From Bacteroides luhongzhouii (lineage in GTDB: Bacteria > Bacteroidota > Bacteroidia > Bacteroidales > Bacteroidaceae): a stretch of DNA of 64,000 nucleotides. The stretch spans positions 2,232,001 to 2,296,000 of the forward strand of contig NZ_CP059973.1 of the NCBI RefSeq assembly GCF_009193295.2, in the 5' to 3' direction. Shown piece by piece: positions 55,874-64,000 of the stretch (its first letter is position 1; every line of letters starts with the position of its first letter). The notes beneath the pieces were generated by a model. That model was not told where the DNA came from. It did not search any database and saw only the letters and a list, made by a program, of their open reading frames with translations. The position numbers and the translations under genes were made by a program.

Positions 55874-57220
55874 ATGGAACTTGATGTATTAACGGCCATA
55901 TCTCCGATTGATGGTCGATATAGAGGCAAAACTAAAGCTTTGGCAGCTTATTTCTCTGAATTTGCACTGATTAAATACCGTGTACAGGTAGAGGTGGAGT
56001 ATTTTATCACCTTGTGCGAACTTCCTTTGCCGCAATTGAAAGGAATCGATAGTAGCGTGTTTGAAACTTTACGGAATATCTACCGTAACTTTTCCGAAGC
56101 AGACGCACAACGCATTAAAGATATCGAAAGTGTAACTAACCACGATGTGAAAGCCGTAGAGTACTTCCTGAAAGAAGAATTTGACAAGATGGGCGGAATG
56201 GATGACTATAAAGAATTCATCCACTTCGGACTGACTTCTCAGGATATTAACAATACGTCTGTTCCTCTTTCTATCAAAGAGGCATTGGAGCAGGTTTATT
56301 ACCCGTTGATTGAGGAACTGATTGCACAGTTGAAAACTTATGCGACAGAATGGGCTAACATTCCGATGCTTGCCAAAACTCACGGTCAACCGGCTTCTCC
56401 TACCCGTCTGGGTAAAGAAGTGATGGTATTTGTTTACCGTCTCGAACGTCAGCTGGCTATGTTGAAAGCATGTCCGCTTACTGCTAAATTTGGCGGTGCT
56501 ACCGGAAACTACAATGCGCATCACGTGGCTTATCCTCAATATGACTGGAAACAATTCGGCAATCGGTTTGTTGCAGAAAAACTGGGACTGGAACGCGAAG
56601 AATATACAACGCAGATTTCGAACTATGATAACCTCTCTGCTGTTTTTGATGCTATGAAGCGTATCAATACTGTCATGGTGGATATGAATCGTGACTTCTG
56701 GCAGTACATCTCTATGGAGTACTTCAAGCAGAAGATCAAAGCCGGAGAAGTAGGTTCGAGCGCTATGCCGCATAAAGTGAATCCGATTGACTTTGAAAAT
56801 GCGGAAGGTAACCTGGGCATAGCAACGTCTATTCTGGAACATTTGGCTGTGAAGCTTCCTGTTTCCCGCTTGCAGCGTGATTTGACAGACTCAACAGTGT
56901 TGCGTAATGTCGGTGTACCTTTCGGTCACATCGTGATTGCCATCCAGAGTTCTTTGAAGGGGGTGCGCAAACTGTTGCTGAACGAACCGGCTATTTATCG
57001 TGATTTGGATAACTGTTGGAGTGTGGTGGCAGAAGCTATTCAGACTATTTTGCGCCGTGAGGCTTATCCGCATCCGTATGAAGCTTTGAAAGCGTTAACC
57101 CGGACCAATCAAGCTATTACAGAAAGTTCTATTAAAGAGTTTATCGAAGAATTGAATGTAAGCGAAGATATTAAAAAAGAGTTAAGAGCAATCACTCCCC
57201 ATACATATACGGGGCTTTAA
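55874..57220 (+). CDS. purB: adenylosuccinate lyase
   Basis: PurB catalyses two beta-eliminations in purine synthesis: SAICAR to AICAR and adenylosuccinate to AMP, releasing fumarate. I start at ATG 55874 (MELDVLTAISPIDGRY), giving 448 residues; earlier in-frame codons overlap the promoter. The superfamily signature GSSAMPHKVNPIDFENAEGN holds the mobile catalytic serine loop. His residues lie in AKTHGQPASPT and VTNHDVKAVE. It is the long E. coli-type PurB. Confidence 0.95.
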   Translation: MELDVLTAISPIDGRYRGKTKALAAYFSEFALIKYRVQVEVEYFITLCELPLPQLKGIDSSVFETLRNIYRNFSEADAQRIKDIESVTNHDVKAVEYFLKEEFDKMGGMDDYKEFIHFGLTSQDINNTSVPLSIKEALEQVYYPLIEELIAQLKTYATEWANIPMLAKTHGQPASPTRLGKEVMVFVYRLERQLAMLKACPLTAKFGGATGNYNAHHVAYPQYDWKQFGNRFVAEKLGLEREEYTTQISNYDNLSAVFDAMKRINTVMVDMNRDFWQYISMEYFKQKIKAGEVGSSAMPHKVNPIDFENAEGNLGIATSILEHLAVKLPVSRLQRDLTDSTVLRNVGVPFGHIVIAIQSSLKGVRKLLLNEPAIYRDLDNCWSVVAEAIQTILRREAYPHPYEALKALTRTNQAITESSIKEFIEELNVSEDIKKELRAITPHTYTGL

Positions 57221-57294
57221 TTGTTTACTTATATAATAAACGTGTTTTTTAAATAGGCCGTGAGGCCAAAGTCTAATTTTATTCGAATAAAAAA

Positions 57295-58797
57295 ATGAGC
57301 ACAGAAAACGAAGAATGGCGCGAAAATTCTTTCAATGAGGAGAATACAGGTGCCGGCCGTGATGGTAACAGGTCTTACAACAGAGAAGGTGGAGAACGTC
57401 CGTATCGCCCTTCTTACAACCGTGAAGGCGGGGATCGTCCGTATCGCCCGCGATTTAATGCCAACAATGAAGGAGGCGAACGCCCGCAGCGTTCGTATGG
57501 TGACCGCTCTTATGGCGACCGTCCCCAACGTCCTTCTTATAATCGTGAAGGTGGAGATCGTCCGTATCGTCCTCGCTTCAATAATAATAATGAAGGAGGC
57601 GACCGTCCTCAACGTCCTTACAACCGCGAAGGTGGTGACCGCCCGTCTTATGGCGACCGTCCTCAACGTCCTTCTTACAACCGTGAAGGCGGCGACCGTC
57701 CTTATCGTCCCCGCTTCAATAACGGCGAAGGTGGTGACCGCCCGTCTTATGGCGACCGTCCTCAACGTCCTTCCTACAACCGTGAAGGTGGCGACCGTCC
57801 TTACCGTCCCCGCTTTAATAACGGCGAAGGTGGCGACCGTCCTCAACGTCCTTCTTACAACCGTGAAGGTGGTGATCGTCCGTATCGTCCCCGTTTCAAT
57901 AACGGCGAAGGTGGCGGCTATCGCAGCAACAACGGAGGTGGAGGTTACCGTCCGAGATACAACAACGACCGTTCACAAGGAGGATATCGTCCGCGTCCGC
58001 GTACCGGCGATTATGATCCGAACGCTAAGTATAGCGTAAAGAAACAGATCGAGTACAAGGAACAGTTTATTGATCCGAATGAACCGATTCGTCTGAATAA
58101 GTTCCTGGCTAACGCAGGTGTTTGCTCCCGTCGTGAGGCTGATGAATTTATCACGGCAGGTGTGGTTTCTGTAAACGGTGAAGTGGTAACGGAATTGGGT
58201 ACGAAGATCAAACGTTCGGATGTGGTTAAGTTCCACGACGAACCGGTAAGCATCGAACGCAAGGTATACGTATTGCTGAATAAACCGAAAGATACCGTTA
58301 CTACATCGGATGATCCGCAGGAACGTCGTACAGTAATGGATTTGGTGAAAGGCGCTTGCAACGAACGTATTTATCCGGTAGGACGTCTGGACCGTAACAC
58401 GACTGGTGTACTGTTACTGACGAATGACGGTGATCTGGCTTCCAAGCTGACACACCCGAAATTCCTGAAGAAGAAAATTTATCATGTTCATCTGGACAAG
58501 AACCTGACTAAAGCGGATATGGATCAGATTGCAGCTGGTATCCAGTTGGAAGATGGTGAAATCCATGCAGATGCGATCAGCTATACAGATGATTTCAAGA
58601 AAGACCAGGTAGGTATCGAAATTCACTCCGGTAAGAACCGTATCGTTCGCCGTATTTTCGAATCACTGGGTTATAAAGTAGTAAAACTCGACCGTGTGTT
58701 CTTCGCCGGACTGACCAAAAAAGGTCTGCGTCGCGGAGACTGGCGTTACCTGTCGGAAGCAGAAGTAAACTACCTCCGCATGGGTTCGTTTGAGTAA
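57295..58797 (+). CDS. RluB/RsuA-family pseudouridine synthase with Arg/Gly/Tyr-rich repeat tail
   Basis: This enzyme converts a uridine in rRNA to pseudouridine. It has 500 residues, about twice the usual catalytic length. Residues 1-245 are low-complexity tandem repeats built from SYNREGGDRPYRPRFN and SYGDRPQRP units, repeated about six times. Residues about 255-315 are an S4 RNA-binding domain (IRLNKFLANAGVCSRREADE). The catalytic Asp is in VGRLDRNTTGVLLLTNDG. The repeat tail resembles RGG-type RNA-binding tails of helicases and RNA-binding proteins. Its DNA repeats make copy-number change likely. The exact rRNA target is not evident. Confidence 0.9.
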   Translation: MSTENEEWRENSFNEENTGAGRDGNRSYNREGGERPYRPSYNREGGDRPYRPRFNANNEGGERPQRSYGDRSYGDRPQRPSYNREGGDRPYRPRFNNNNEGGDRPQRPYNREGGDRPSYGDRPQRPSYNREGGDRPYRPRFNNGEGGDRPSYGDRPQRPSYNREGGDRPYRPRFNNGEGGDRPQRPSYNREGGDRPYRPRFNNGEGGGYRSNNGGGGYRPRYNNDRSQGGYRPRPRTGDYDPNAKYSVKKQIEYKEQFIDPNEPIRLNKFLANAGVCSRREADEFITAGVVSVNGEVVTELGTKIKRSDVVKFHDEPVSIERKVYVLLNKPKDTVTTSDDPQERRTVMDLVKGACNERIYPVGRLDRNTTGVLLLTNDGDLASKLTHPKFLKKKIYHVHLDKNLTKADMDQIAAGIQLEDGEIHADAISYTDDFKKDQVGIEIHSGKNRIVRRIFESLGYKVVKLDRVFFAGLTKKGLRRGDWRYLSEAEVNYLRMGSFE

Positions 58798-58902
58798 TAA
58801 GTCAATAAATAACAACTTGACAGAGGACGGGGAAAGAAAGCAGGAAAGAATTCATCTTGCATTTGAAACCTCGTCTTCTTGTATCTAAAAAGAAAAAGTT
58901 AA

Positions 58903-60306
58903 ATGGAAAAGATTGGTAGAACAAAAATTGTTGATCTGTTGAAGCGCACAGATATTGGCGCTATGGTCAATGTGAAAGGATGGGTTCGCACCCGTAGAGG
59001 TAGCAAACAAGTAAACTTTATCGCACTGAATGACGGTTCTACAATAAATAATTTGCAGATCGTAGTAGATTTGGCTAATTTCGATGAAGAGATGCTGAAA
59101 CTGATTACTACCGGCGCTTGTATCAGCGTGAACGGAGAAATGGTAGAATCAGTGGGTTCCGGACAGAAAGTGGAAGTACAGGCTCGTGAAATCGAAGTGC
59201 TGGGTACTTGCGATAATACATACCCATTACAGAAGAAAGGCCACTCTATGGAATTCTTGCGCGAGATTGCTCACTTGCGTCCGCGTACGAATACATTCGG
59301 TGCAGTGTTCCGCATCCGTCACAACATGGCGATTGCTATTCACAAGTTCTTCCATGAAAAGGGATTCTTCTATTTCCATACGCCGATCATTACAGCTTCC
59401 GATTGTGAAGGTGCCGGACAGATGTTCCAAGTGACTACCATGAACCTGTATGATTTGAAGAAAGACGAGAGAGGTTCCATCTCTTATGAAGATGATTTCT
59501 TCGGTAAGCAGGCAAGTCTGACTGTTTCCGGTCAGTTGGAAGGTGAACTGGCAGCTACTGCCTTGGGATCTATCTACACATTCGGTCCTACATTCCGTGC
59601 CGAAAACTCCAACACTCCTCGCCACTTGGCAGAGTTCTGGATGATTGAGCCGGAAGTTGCTTTCAACGACATTACAGACAACATGGACTTGGCAGAAGAG
59701 TTCATCAAATATTGTGTGAAATGGGCGTTGGATAACTGCGCGGATGATGTGAAGTTCCTGAACGATATGTTCGATAAAGGCTTGATTGAACGTCTGCAAG
59801 GTGTATTGAAAGATGATTTCGTACGTTTGCCTTATACAGATGGTATCAAGATTCTTGAAGAGGCTGTTGCGAAAGGACATAAGTTCGAATTCCCGGTTTA
59901 CTGGGGCGTGGACCTGGCTTCCGAACACGAACGTTTCTTAGTGGAGGAACACTTCAAACGTCCGGTGATTCTGACTGACTATCCGAAGGAAATCAAAGCC
60001 TTCTATATGAAGCAGAACGAAGACGGTAAGACAGTACGTGCAATGGACGTACTTTTCCCGAAAATTGGTGAAATTATCGGTGGTTCCGAACGTGAGGCCG
60101 ACTATGACAAGCTGATGACCCGTATTGAAGAAATGCATATCCCGATGAAAGATATGTGGTGGTATCTGGATACCCGTAAGTTCGGTACTTGTCCTCACTC
60201 CGGTTTTGGATTAGGATTCGAACGTCTGTTGTTGTTTGTAACAGGTATGGCGAATATCCGTGACGTGATACCGTTCCCGCGTACACCAAGAAATGCTGAT
60301 TTCTAA
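58903..60306 (+). CDS. asnS: asparaginyl-tRNA synthetase
   Basis: This class IIb synthetase charges tRNA-Asn. It has 467 residues. The N-terminal OB-fold anticodon-binding domain covers about residues 1-115 ([19 protein letters not shown]). The catalytic domain has motif 2 in [22 protein letters not shown] and motif 3 in [15 protein letters not shown]. The [12 protein letters not shown] stretch marks it as AsnS rather than AspS. It is followed by a strong terminator. Confidence 0.96.
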   Translation: MEKIGRTKIVDLLKRTDIGAMVNVKGWVRTRRGSKQVNFIALNDGSTINNLQIVVDLANFDEEMLKLITTGACISVNGEMVESVGSGQKVEVQAREIEVLGTCDNTYPLQKKGHSMEFLREIAHLRPRTNTFGAVFRIRHNMAIAIHKFFHEKGFFYFHTPIITASDCEGAGQMFQVTTMNLYDLKKDERGSISYEDDFFGKQASLTVSGQLEGELAATALGSIYTFGPTFRAENSNTPRHLAEFWMIEPEVAFNDITDNMDLAEEFIKYCVKWALDNCADDVKFLNDMFDKGLIERLQGVLKDDFVRLPYTDGIKILEEAVAKGHKFEFPVYWGVDLASEHERFLVEEHFKRPVILTDYPKEIKAFYMKQNEDGKTVRAMDVLFPKIGEIIGGSEREADYDKLMTRIEEMHIPMKDMWWYLDTRKFGTCPHSGFGLGFERLLLFVTGMANIRDVIPFPRTPRNADF

Positions 60307-60325
60307 TATTTCGGTATATTTATGT

Positions 60326-60362
60326 AAAACTCGCATAATCTTCAGGTTATGCGAGTTTTTTT
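60326..60362 (+). terminator. terminator after asnS
   Basis: AAAACTCGCATAA (60326-60338) pairs perfectly with TTATGCGAGTTTT (60347-60359), continuing into a T tract. Confidence 0.92.
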
Positions 60363-60378
60363 ATGCTCTGAATTGCTG

Positions 60379-60411
60379 TATTTTCAAAATAAATCTTTAT
60401 ATTTGAAAATA
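60379..60411 (+). promoter_or_regulatory. promoter of the DUF4488 gene overlapped by an inverted repeat
   Basis: TATTTTCAAA (60379-60388) and TTTGAAAATA (60402-60411) are perfect complements. The -7 box TATATTTG (60398-60405) overlaps the right arm, so a dimeric repressor could block it. Confidence 0.55.
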
Positions 60412-60445
60412 CGCATTCGAGAGTGTTAACTAAAATAGTACAACA

Positions 60446-60937
60446 ATGAAAAAGCTCTATTTCTTTACCATGCTTTCAATAATGTTGTTAGCAGTAACAG
60501 GTGCGATGGCCCAGAAGAAAACCAAATTCAAAGCGGCCGATTTGAAAGGTATTTGGCAGCTCTGCCATTATGTATCCGAATCTCCCGATGTTCCGGGGGC
60601 ATTAAAACCCAGTAATACATTTAAAGTATTGAGTGATGACGGACAAATCGTCAACTTTACCATTATTCCCGGTGCGGATGCGATTATTACTGGATATGGT
60701 ACTTATAAACAACTCACGGACGATTCTTATAAGGAAAGTATCGAGAAGAATATTCATCTCCCGATGCTGGACAATCAGGACAATATTTTGGAATTCGAGA
60801 TTAAGGACAATGATTATCTCCATCTGAAATATTTTATCAAGAATGATTTGAATGGAAATGAGTTGAACACCTGGTATTATGAAACCTGGAAGAGGGTGGA
60901 GATGCCGGCTAAGTTTCCGGAAGATATTGTAAGATAG
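60446..60937 (+). CDS. DUF4488-type secreted protein
   Basis: This 163-residue protein has a type I signal peptide ([15 protein letters not shown]) and a small lipocalin-like beta domain ([40 protein letters not shown]). The pattern fits DUF4488, common in Bacteroides; function unknown. It stands alone between asnS and the GH88 gene. Confidence 0.72.
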   Translation: MKKLYFFTMLSIMLLAVTGAMAQKKTKFKAADLKGIWQLCHYVSESPDVPGALKPSNTFKVLSDDGQIVNFTIIPGADAIITGYGTYKQLTDDSYKESIEKNIHLPMLDNQDNILEFEIKDNDYLHLKYFIKNDLNGNELNTWYYETWKRVEMPAKFPEDIVR

Positions 60938-61145
60938 AAGAGCGCGTACTTTCTGTTGAGGCATGGATTTTGCAAAAAGCTGCATGGTTGTTTGGCTATG
61001 TCTGACGACGGCTTATTTTGTGAAATCTGTGCCTGTTTTTCTATAAAAGATAAAAACAAAGAACTTTTGGACAAAATCAAACTCCGTAGAAATAGAAACA
61101 AAAATGAAAAAATAGATTTGCAAAGGTTGTGCCCGCGACTTGTTC

Positions 61146-61153
61146 TAACTTTG
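61146..61153 (+). promoter_or_regulatory. -7 box of the GH88 gene
   Basis: TAACTTTG matches TAnnTTTG and lies 41 bp before the start codon. No -33 TTTG stands at 19 bp; the nearest TTG gives a 16-17 bp spacer. Confidence 0.5.
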
Positions 61154-61193
61154 TTGCCAGTAATAGAATACAGTAACAAAATAAAGTAGAACA

Positions 61194-62402
61194 ATGAAAA
61201 ACAAACTTTTACTGGCGGTAGGGAGTATGGCTCTCCTGACTGCTTGCGATACTTCAAAAGGAAATGAGATGGAATGGTTTGACCATGCAGTGAAAACATC
61301 GGGACATCAGTTGCTCTATATGGCAGAACAATTGAAGAATGAACCGGACACCGCCTGTTTCCCCCGTTCTATCAAAGAAGGAAAGTACAGGCTGGAGCAT
61401 CCCACCGACTGGACGAGTGGTTTCTATCCCGGTTCCATGTGGCTGGCATACGAGTTGACCGGTGATGAGGCTCTTGCGAAGGAGGCGCGTAAATATACGG
61501 ACCGTCTGCAGGATATGCAATATTATACGGGTAATCACGATTTGGGTTTTATGATGTTTTGCAGTTATGGGCAGGGCATTCGTTTGAAACCGGAGCCTGG
61601 GGATAGTTTAATTCTGATTCATTCTTCAGAAAGCTTGTGCTCCCGTTTTCGTCCGGAAGTCGGACTGATTCGTTCGTGGGATTTCGGTGAATGGAGCTAT
61701 CCGGTGATTATTGATAATATGATGAATCTTGAAATGCTGTTCTGGACTTCAGAGCAAACCAATAATCCGAAATATCGTGAAATAGCCATCTCTCATGCCG
61801 ACAAAACGTTGAAGAATCACTTCCGGGAGGACATGACTTCCTATCATGTGGTGAGTTACCTGGCAGATAGCGGTGAGGTGGAGTCGAAAGGGACCTTTCA
61901 GGGATATGCCGATTCTTCCGCCTGGGCGCGCGGACAGGCTTGGGGAGTGTATGGCTATACCATGTGTTATCGCTTCACCAAGCAGCAGAGTTATTTGGAT
62001 GCCGCTCATAAAATAGCGCGGTTCATTATCGATCACCGTCCGTCTGAAAATGACTATGTACCTTATTGGGATTATGATGCTCCCAAGATTCCGAATGAAC
62101 CACGGGATGCTTCTGCGGCTGCCGTAACAGCTTCTGCATTGCTGGAGTTGAGCGGCTATGGCGACAAGAAACAAGGGGAAGAATATTTCCGTTATGCGGA
62201 GCATATCCTAAAACAGTTGTCATCAGATGATTATTTGGCCAAGGAGGGAGAAAATCATGGTTTCGTCCTGTTACATTCGGTTGGTAGTTTCCCGCACGAC
62301 AGTGAAATTGATACTCCGCTCAATTATGCCGATTATTATTATCTGGAAGCCTTGAAACGCTATAAAGATCTGAAAGAAAAATCAGAAAATCCGTCTTACT
62401 AA
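61194..62402 (+). CDS. GH88 unsaturated glucuronyl hydrolase
   Basis: This enzyme hydrolyses the 4,5-unsaturated uronic acid from disaccharides made by polysaccharide lyases, acting by hydration of the double bond. It has 402 residues, with an N-terminal lipoprotein-like signal (MALLTAC, Cys16), so it is probably periplasmic. The (alpha/alpha)6-barrel motifs are DWTSGFYPGSMWLAYELTGD, HDLGF with Asp116, IIDNMMNLEMLFW with Asp174 and AWARGQAWGVYGY. The two aspartates match the catalytic pair of GH88. No lyase or PUL gene is next to it here. It may serve glycosaminoglycan or plant-glycan use. Confidence 0.92.
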   Translation: MKNKLLLAVGSMALLTACDTSKGNEMEWFDHAVKTSGHQLLYMAEQLKNEPDTACFPRSIKEGKYRLEHPTDWTSGFYPGSMWLAYELTGDEALAKEARKYTDRLQDMQYYTGNHDLGFMMFCSYGQGIRLKPEPGDSLILIHSSESLCSRFRPEVGLIRSWDFGEWSYPVIIDNMMNLEMLFWTSEQTNNPKYREIAISHADKTLKNHFREDMTSYHVVSYLADSGEVESKGTFQGYADSSAWARGQAWGVYGYTMCYRFTKQQSYLDAAHKIARFIIDHRPSENDYVPYWDYDAPKIPNEPRDASAAAVTASALLELSGYGDKKQGEEYFRYAEHILKQLSSDDYLAKEGENHGFVLLHSVGSFPHDSEIDTPLNYADYYYLEALKRYKDLKEKSENPSY

Positions 62403-62435
62403 CTTGAAGAGAAACCGTAAAAAAAAATTAAAGTC

Positions 62436-62495
62436 CAGGGTAACCGCGTCTAAAATATGAATTCATAACTGTTGGACTTTGGCGCGGTTGCCCTG
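62436..62495. repeat. pair of opposed IS-end-like sequences
   Basis: CAGGGTAACCGCG (62436-62448) is opposed by CGCGGTTGCCCTG (62483-62495), 12 of 13 bases complementary, with AAAGTCC and GGACTTT also mirrored nearby. Both read like ISAs1-type terminal repeats. The left one faces the transposase and is my best guess for its 3' boundary. The structure could also act as terminator for the GH88 gene. Confidence 0.5.
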
Positions 62496-62572
62496 TTTTA
62501 AGTCGATGCCGGTCCTTTATATGAGTCACGGCTTTTTCATTTAAGCTTTGAATTGGGCGTACCATTCCCCTA

Positions 62573-62593
62573 CCCATGCCAATGTGGCATGGG
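62573..62593. repeat. short perfect hairpin between the IS end and the transposase
   Basis: CCCATGCCA (62573-62581) and TGGCATGGG (62585-62593) form a 9-bp perfect stem with a 3-nt loop. It lies just beyond the transposase stop codon and may terminate it. Confidence 0.55.
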
Positions 62594-62650
62594 CGGAAAT
62601 ACCATTATTGGTAATCAATTCGTTACGAATATATCAAATCTGAATTTTTC

Positions 62651-63781
62651 TCATTTTTGAGCCAGAAAATGCAACACGTTAGTGAAGCTTACCGCCAGCT
62701 CCCTTATTATCTGCGCTGTTCCCTTTTGCTTATCTGATATTTTTTTCCTTCTGTTCTTCCAAACGGCAATCAGTGCCAACACCATTTTTTGAATTGTGTC
62801 CAGATTCCTAGCCGCGCGTTCAGCTTTACGCTTTATGCTGTCCTGCCGGAGGTTGCGGTCAAGATCCCAGTGCATACTTTCAATAGCCCAATGCTGCTTG
62901 GTTGTCTGACTAAGCCGCTCAGCACTGCTATCCAGGCTTGAAATGTACAGTCGCTGTTCAGATGTACTTCTGCCATCAGACTTTTTCTCCGTAGATGTGA
63001 GTATTTCTATAACTGTCAAATTGCCATTCCATTTCTTCCTGTCATCAATCAGTTCTTCCCCACGGTATATACGGCATACCCTTGACTCAATCCTGCCGTG
63101 TTCCAAGTATGGACCTTCCTTGTAGATATCAGTTGGGACGGCGATCTTTATAGAGTCCTCAAGCCCATAGCGCAAAGATCTTTGATTCGCCTTGAGTTCG
63201 ATCACGAAGTCGCCTCCTTTATCTCTAATCTTGTCTATTATTGCCCTTTGACATGACATGGCATCTGCTGTGACGACACATCCTGACACGTCTAGTTTAT
63301 CCAATAGTCGGGGCACGGATTTAATTTCATTACTTTTTTCTTTGCAAACATCAGTAGCCAAAGTAAAGCCGGAACGGAGTGAATATGCAGAGACGATATC
63401 AGGGTTACGTCCGTTGTCGTACAAGGTACCTCGCATGGCCTTGCCATCAATATAAATGATGTCAGTTGCCGAAGTGGATATTTCCTTGCGGAAAACCTCT
63501 GCAAAAGCAGACATTCGATCAGCCATCTTTTCATCGTCGATGCTTTGAAACACACGGCAAAGCGTAGCTTCTGAGGGTAACCCATACGGAAATAACCCTT
63601 TGGCCTGCAGGCGTTTCAAGTGACGTTTGCCAAATTGAAGTATTTCAGCTCTGGTAATACACTTACTGAGCCTGCCCAATATTACAAGCATGAGTATATC
63701 TTCAAGTTTGTGTTTGAAGTTACCTCTGCTTGTTCTGCGGTATTCAGGGACTGAGGATACAAATTTTCTCAAATGAGTCAT
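62651..63781 (-). mobile_element. ISAs1-type transposase (376 residues)
   Basis: This DDE transposase starts at the ATG at 63781 (MTHLRKFVSSVPEYRR); the frame is open further upstream but that part lacks family features. Visible are the helical N-terminal domain (DILMLVILGRLSKC, HLKRLQAKGLFPYGLPSEATL), the DDE catalytic blocks around IIYIDGKAMRGT and VVTADAMSCQR, and the C-terminal block QHWAIESMHWDLDRNLRQD with its catalytic Glu. It appears intact. The right end of the element was not found before the window ends. Confidence 0.88.
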
Positions 63782-63885
63782 GATGCTGCCACGAAGACAG
63801 TCAAGGGGGTTCTTCTTTAGTGATATTATGTATAAAAAGTTGTATGTCAACGAAATAAATCGTGTTTTTGCTATTGCAAAAACAA

Positions 63886-63929
63886 AGGCGGAAGACAATA
63901 TCAACATCATATCCTATTGAATTCCGCCT
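63886..63929. repeat. imperfect inverted repeat upstream of the transposase
   Basis: AGGCGGAAGACAAT (63886-63899) and ATTGAATTCCGCCT (63916-63929) match at 12 of 14 paired positions. It lies 105 bp upstream of the transposase start and just before a partial plus-strand ORF; it could be an IS end, a terminator or an operator. Confidence 0.4.
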
Positions 63930-63943
63930 ATAAAAAAATAAAA

Positions 63944-64000
63944 ATGAACGATAAGAAGAAACACCTAAGGCGGTGCTTCAGCATCGCTGTGCACGAATAT
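63944..64000 (+). CDS. start of an unidentified ORF, cut by window end
   Basis: An ATG at 63944, after an A-rich stretch, opens a frame of 19 codons to the window end (MNDKKKHLRRCFSIAVHEY). The basic start followed by a more hydrophobic part could be the cytoplasmic beginning of a membrane protein. Too little is present to name it. Confidence 0.35.
   Translation, partial: MNDKKKHLRRCFSIAVHEY

Noticed and set aside
57229..57846. Long minus-strand frame over the same repeats
   Set aside because: Also a product of the repetitive DNA; its low-complexity Thr/Val/Arg composition mirrors the sense repeats.
57361..57960. Possible CRISPR array from regular repeats
   Set aside because: The repeats are in frame, code for Arg/Gly/Tyr units and are not separated by unique spacers of constant length.
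57335..58039. Long second open frame overlapping the repeat tail
   Set aside because: It is a frame shadow created by the tandem repeats of the pseudouridine synthase gene, with no domain or start signal.
60956..61189. 77-codon frame before the GH88 gene
   Set aside because: It overlaps the GH88 promoter region, has an unusual composition and no recognisable features.

Overview
The window is chromosomal DNA from a gut Bacteroides. The evidence is the SusC/SusD locus, the many promoters fitting TTTG-N19-TAnnTTTG with little Shine-Dalgarno sequence, and the Bacteroidetes-type housekeeping proteins. The ten genes at 23148-41770 match, in order and type, what I recall of the B. thetaiotaomicron yeast alpha-mannan locus MAN-PUL3 (BT3853-BT3862). 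The paired glutamates of the GH99 enzyme fall at residues 329 and 332, the numbering I recall for BtGH99. B. thetaiotaomicron or a very close relative is therefore my best guess; this rests on memory and was not searched.

1-23035 is a conserved housekeeping block: the end of fabH, the GTPases era and der, lptB facing a divergent mlaE-mlaF pair, an RRM RNA-binding protein, trigger factor with clpP-clpX, recQ, guaB, three periplasmic prolyl-isomerase/SurA-like genes, an OstA/LptA-like protein, a small membrane protein, mutL and an OmpA-family porin. Much of this serves protein folding and outer-membrane biogenesis.

23148-41770 is the polysaccharide utilisation locus. A membrane-spanning regulator (periplasmic LamG/Kelch-like sensor, one TM, cytoplasmic SARP-like winged helix) precedes an intergenic region with direct repeats spaced exactly 22 bp. 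Then come SusC, SusD, a DUF3823 lipoprotein, two GxGYxYP-family proteins, a GH92 alpha-mannosidase, two tandem LamG lipoproteins and a GH99 endo-alpha-mannosidase. Surface proteins would bind and cut mannan, SusC/D import the pieces, and periplasmic GH92 trims them.

41836-45236 is an accessory patch: a divergent HU-like/VirE-like pair around a large palindromic region and bracketed by related stem-loops, followed by an HEPN/nucleotidyltransferase pair whose HEPN-side gene is frameshifted. Next are a DUF2339 membrane protein, a 203-bp MITE-like element, trpS, an esterase, carB behind a putative leader-peptide attenuator, yaaA, a sugar acetyltransferase, two identical tRNA-Val genes, purB, a pseudouridine synthase with a long Arg/Gly/Tyr-rich repeat tail, asnS, a DUF4488 protein and a GH88 unsaturated glucuronyl hydrolase. 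The window ends with an ISAs1-type transposase and the first codons of another ORF.

The strongest leads for something undescribed are the SARP-type transmembrane PUL regulator with its 22-bp-phased repeats, the two GxGYxYP proteins, and the aromatic-rich leader peptide before carB.
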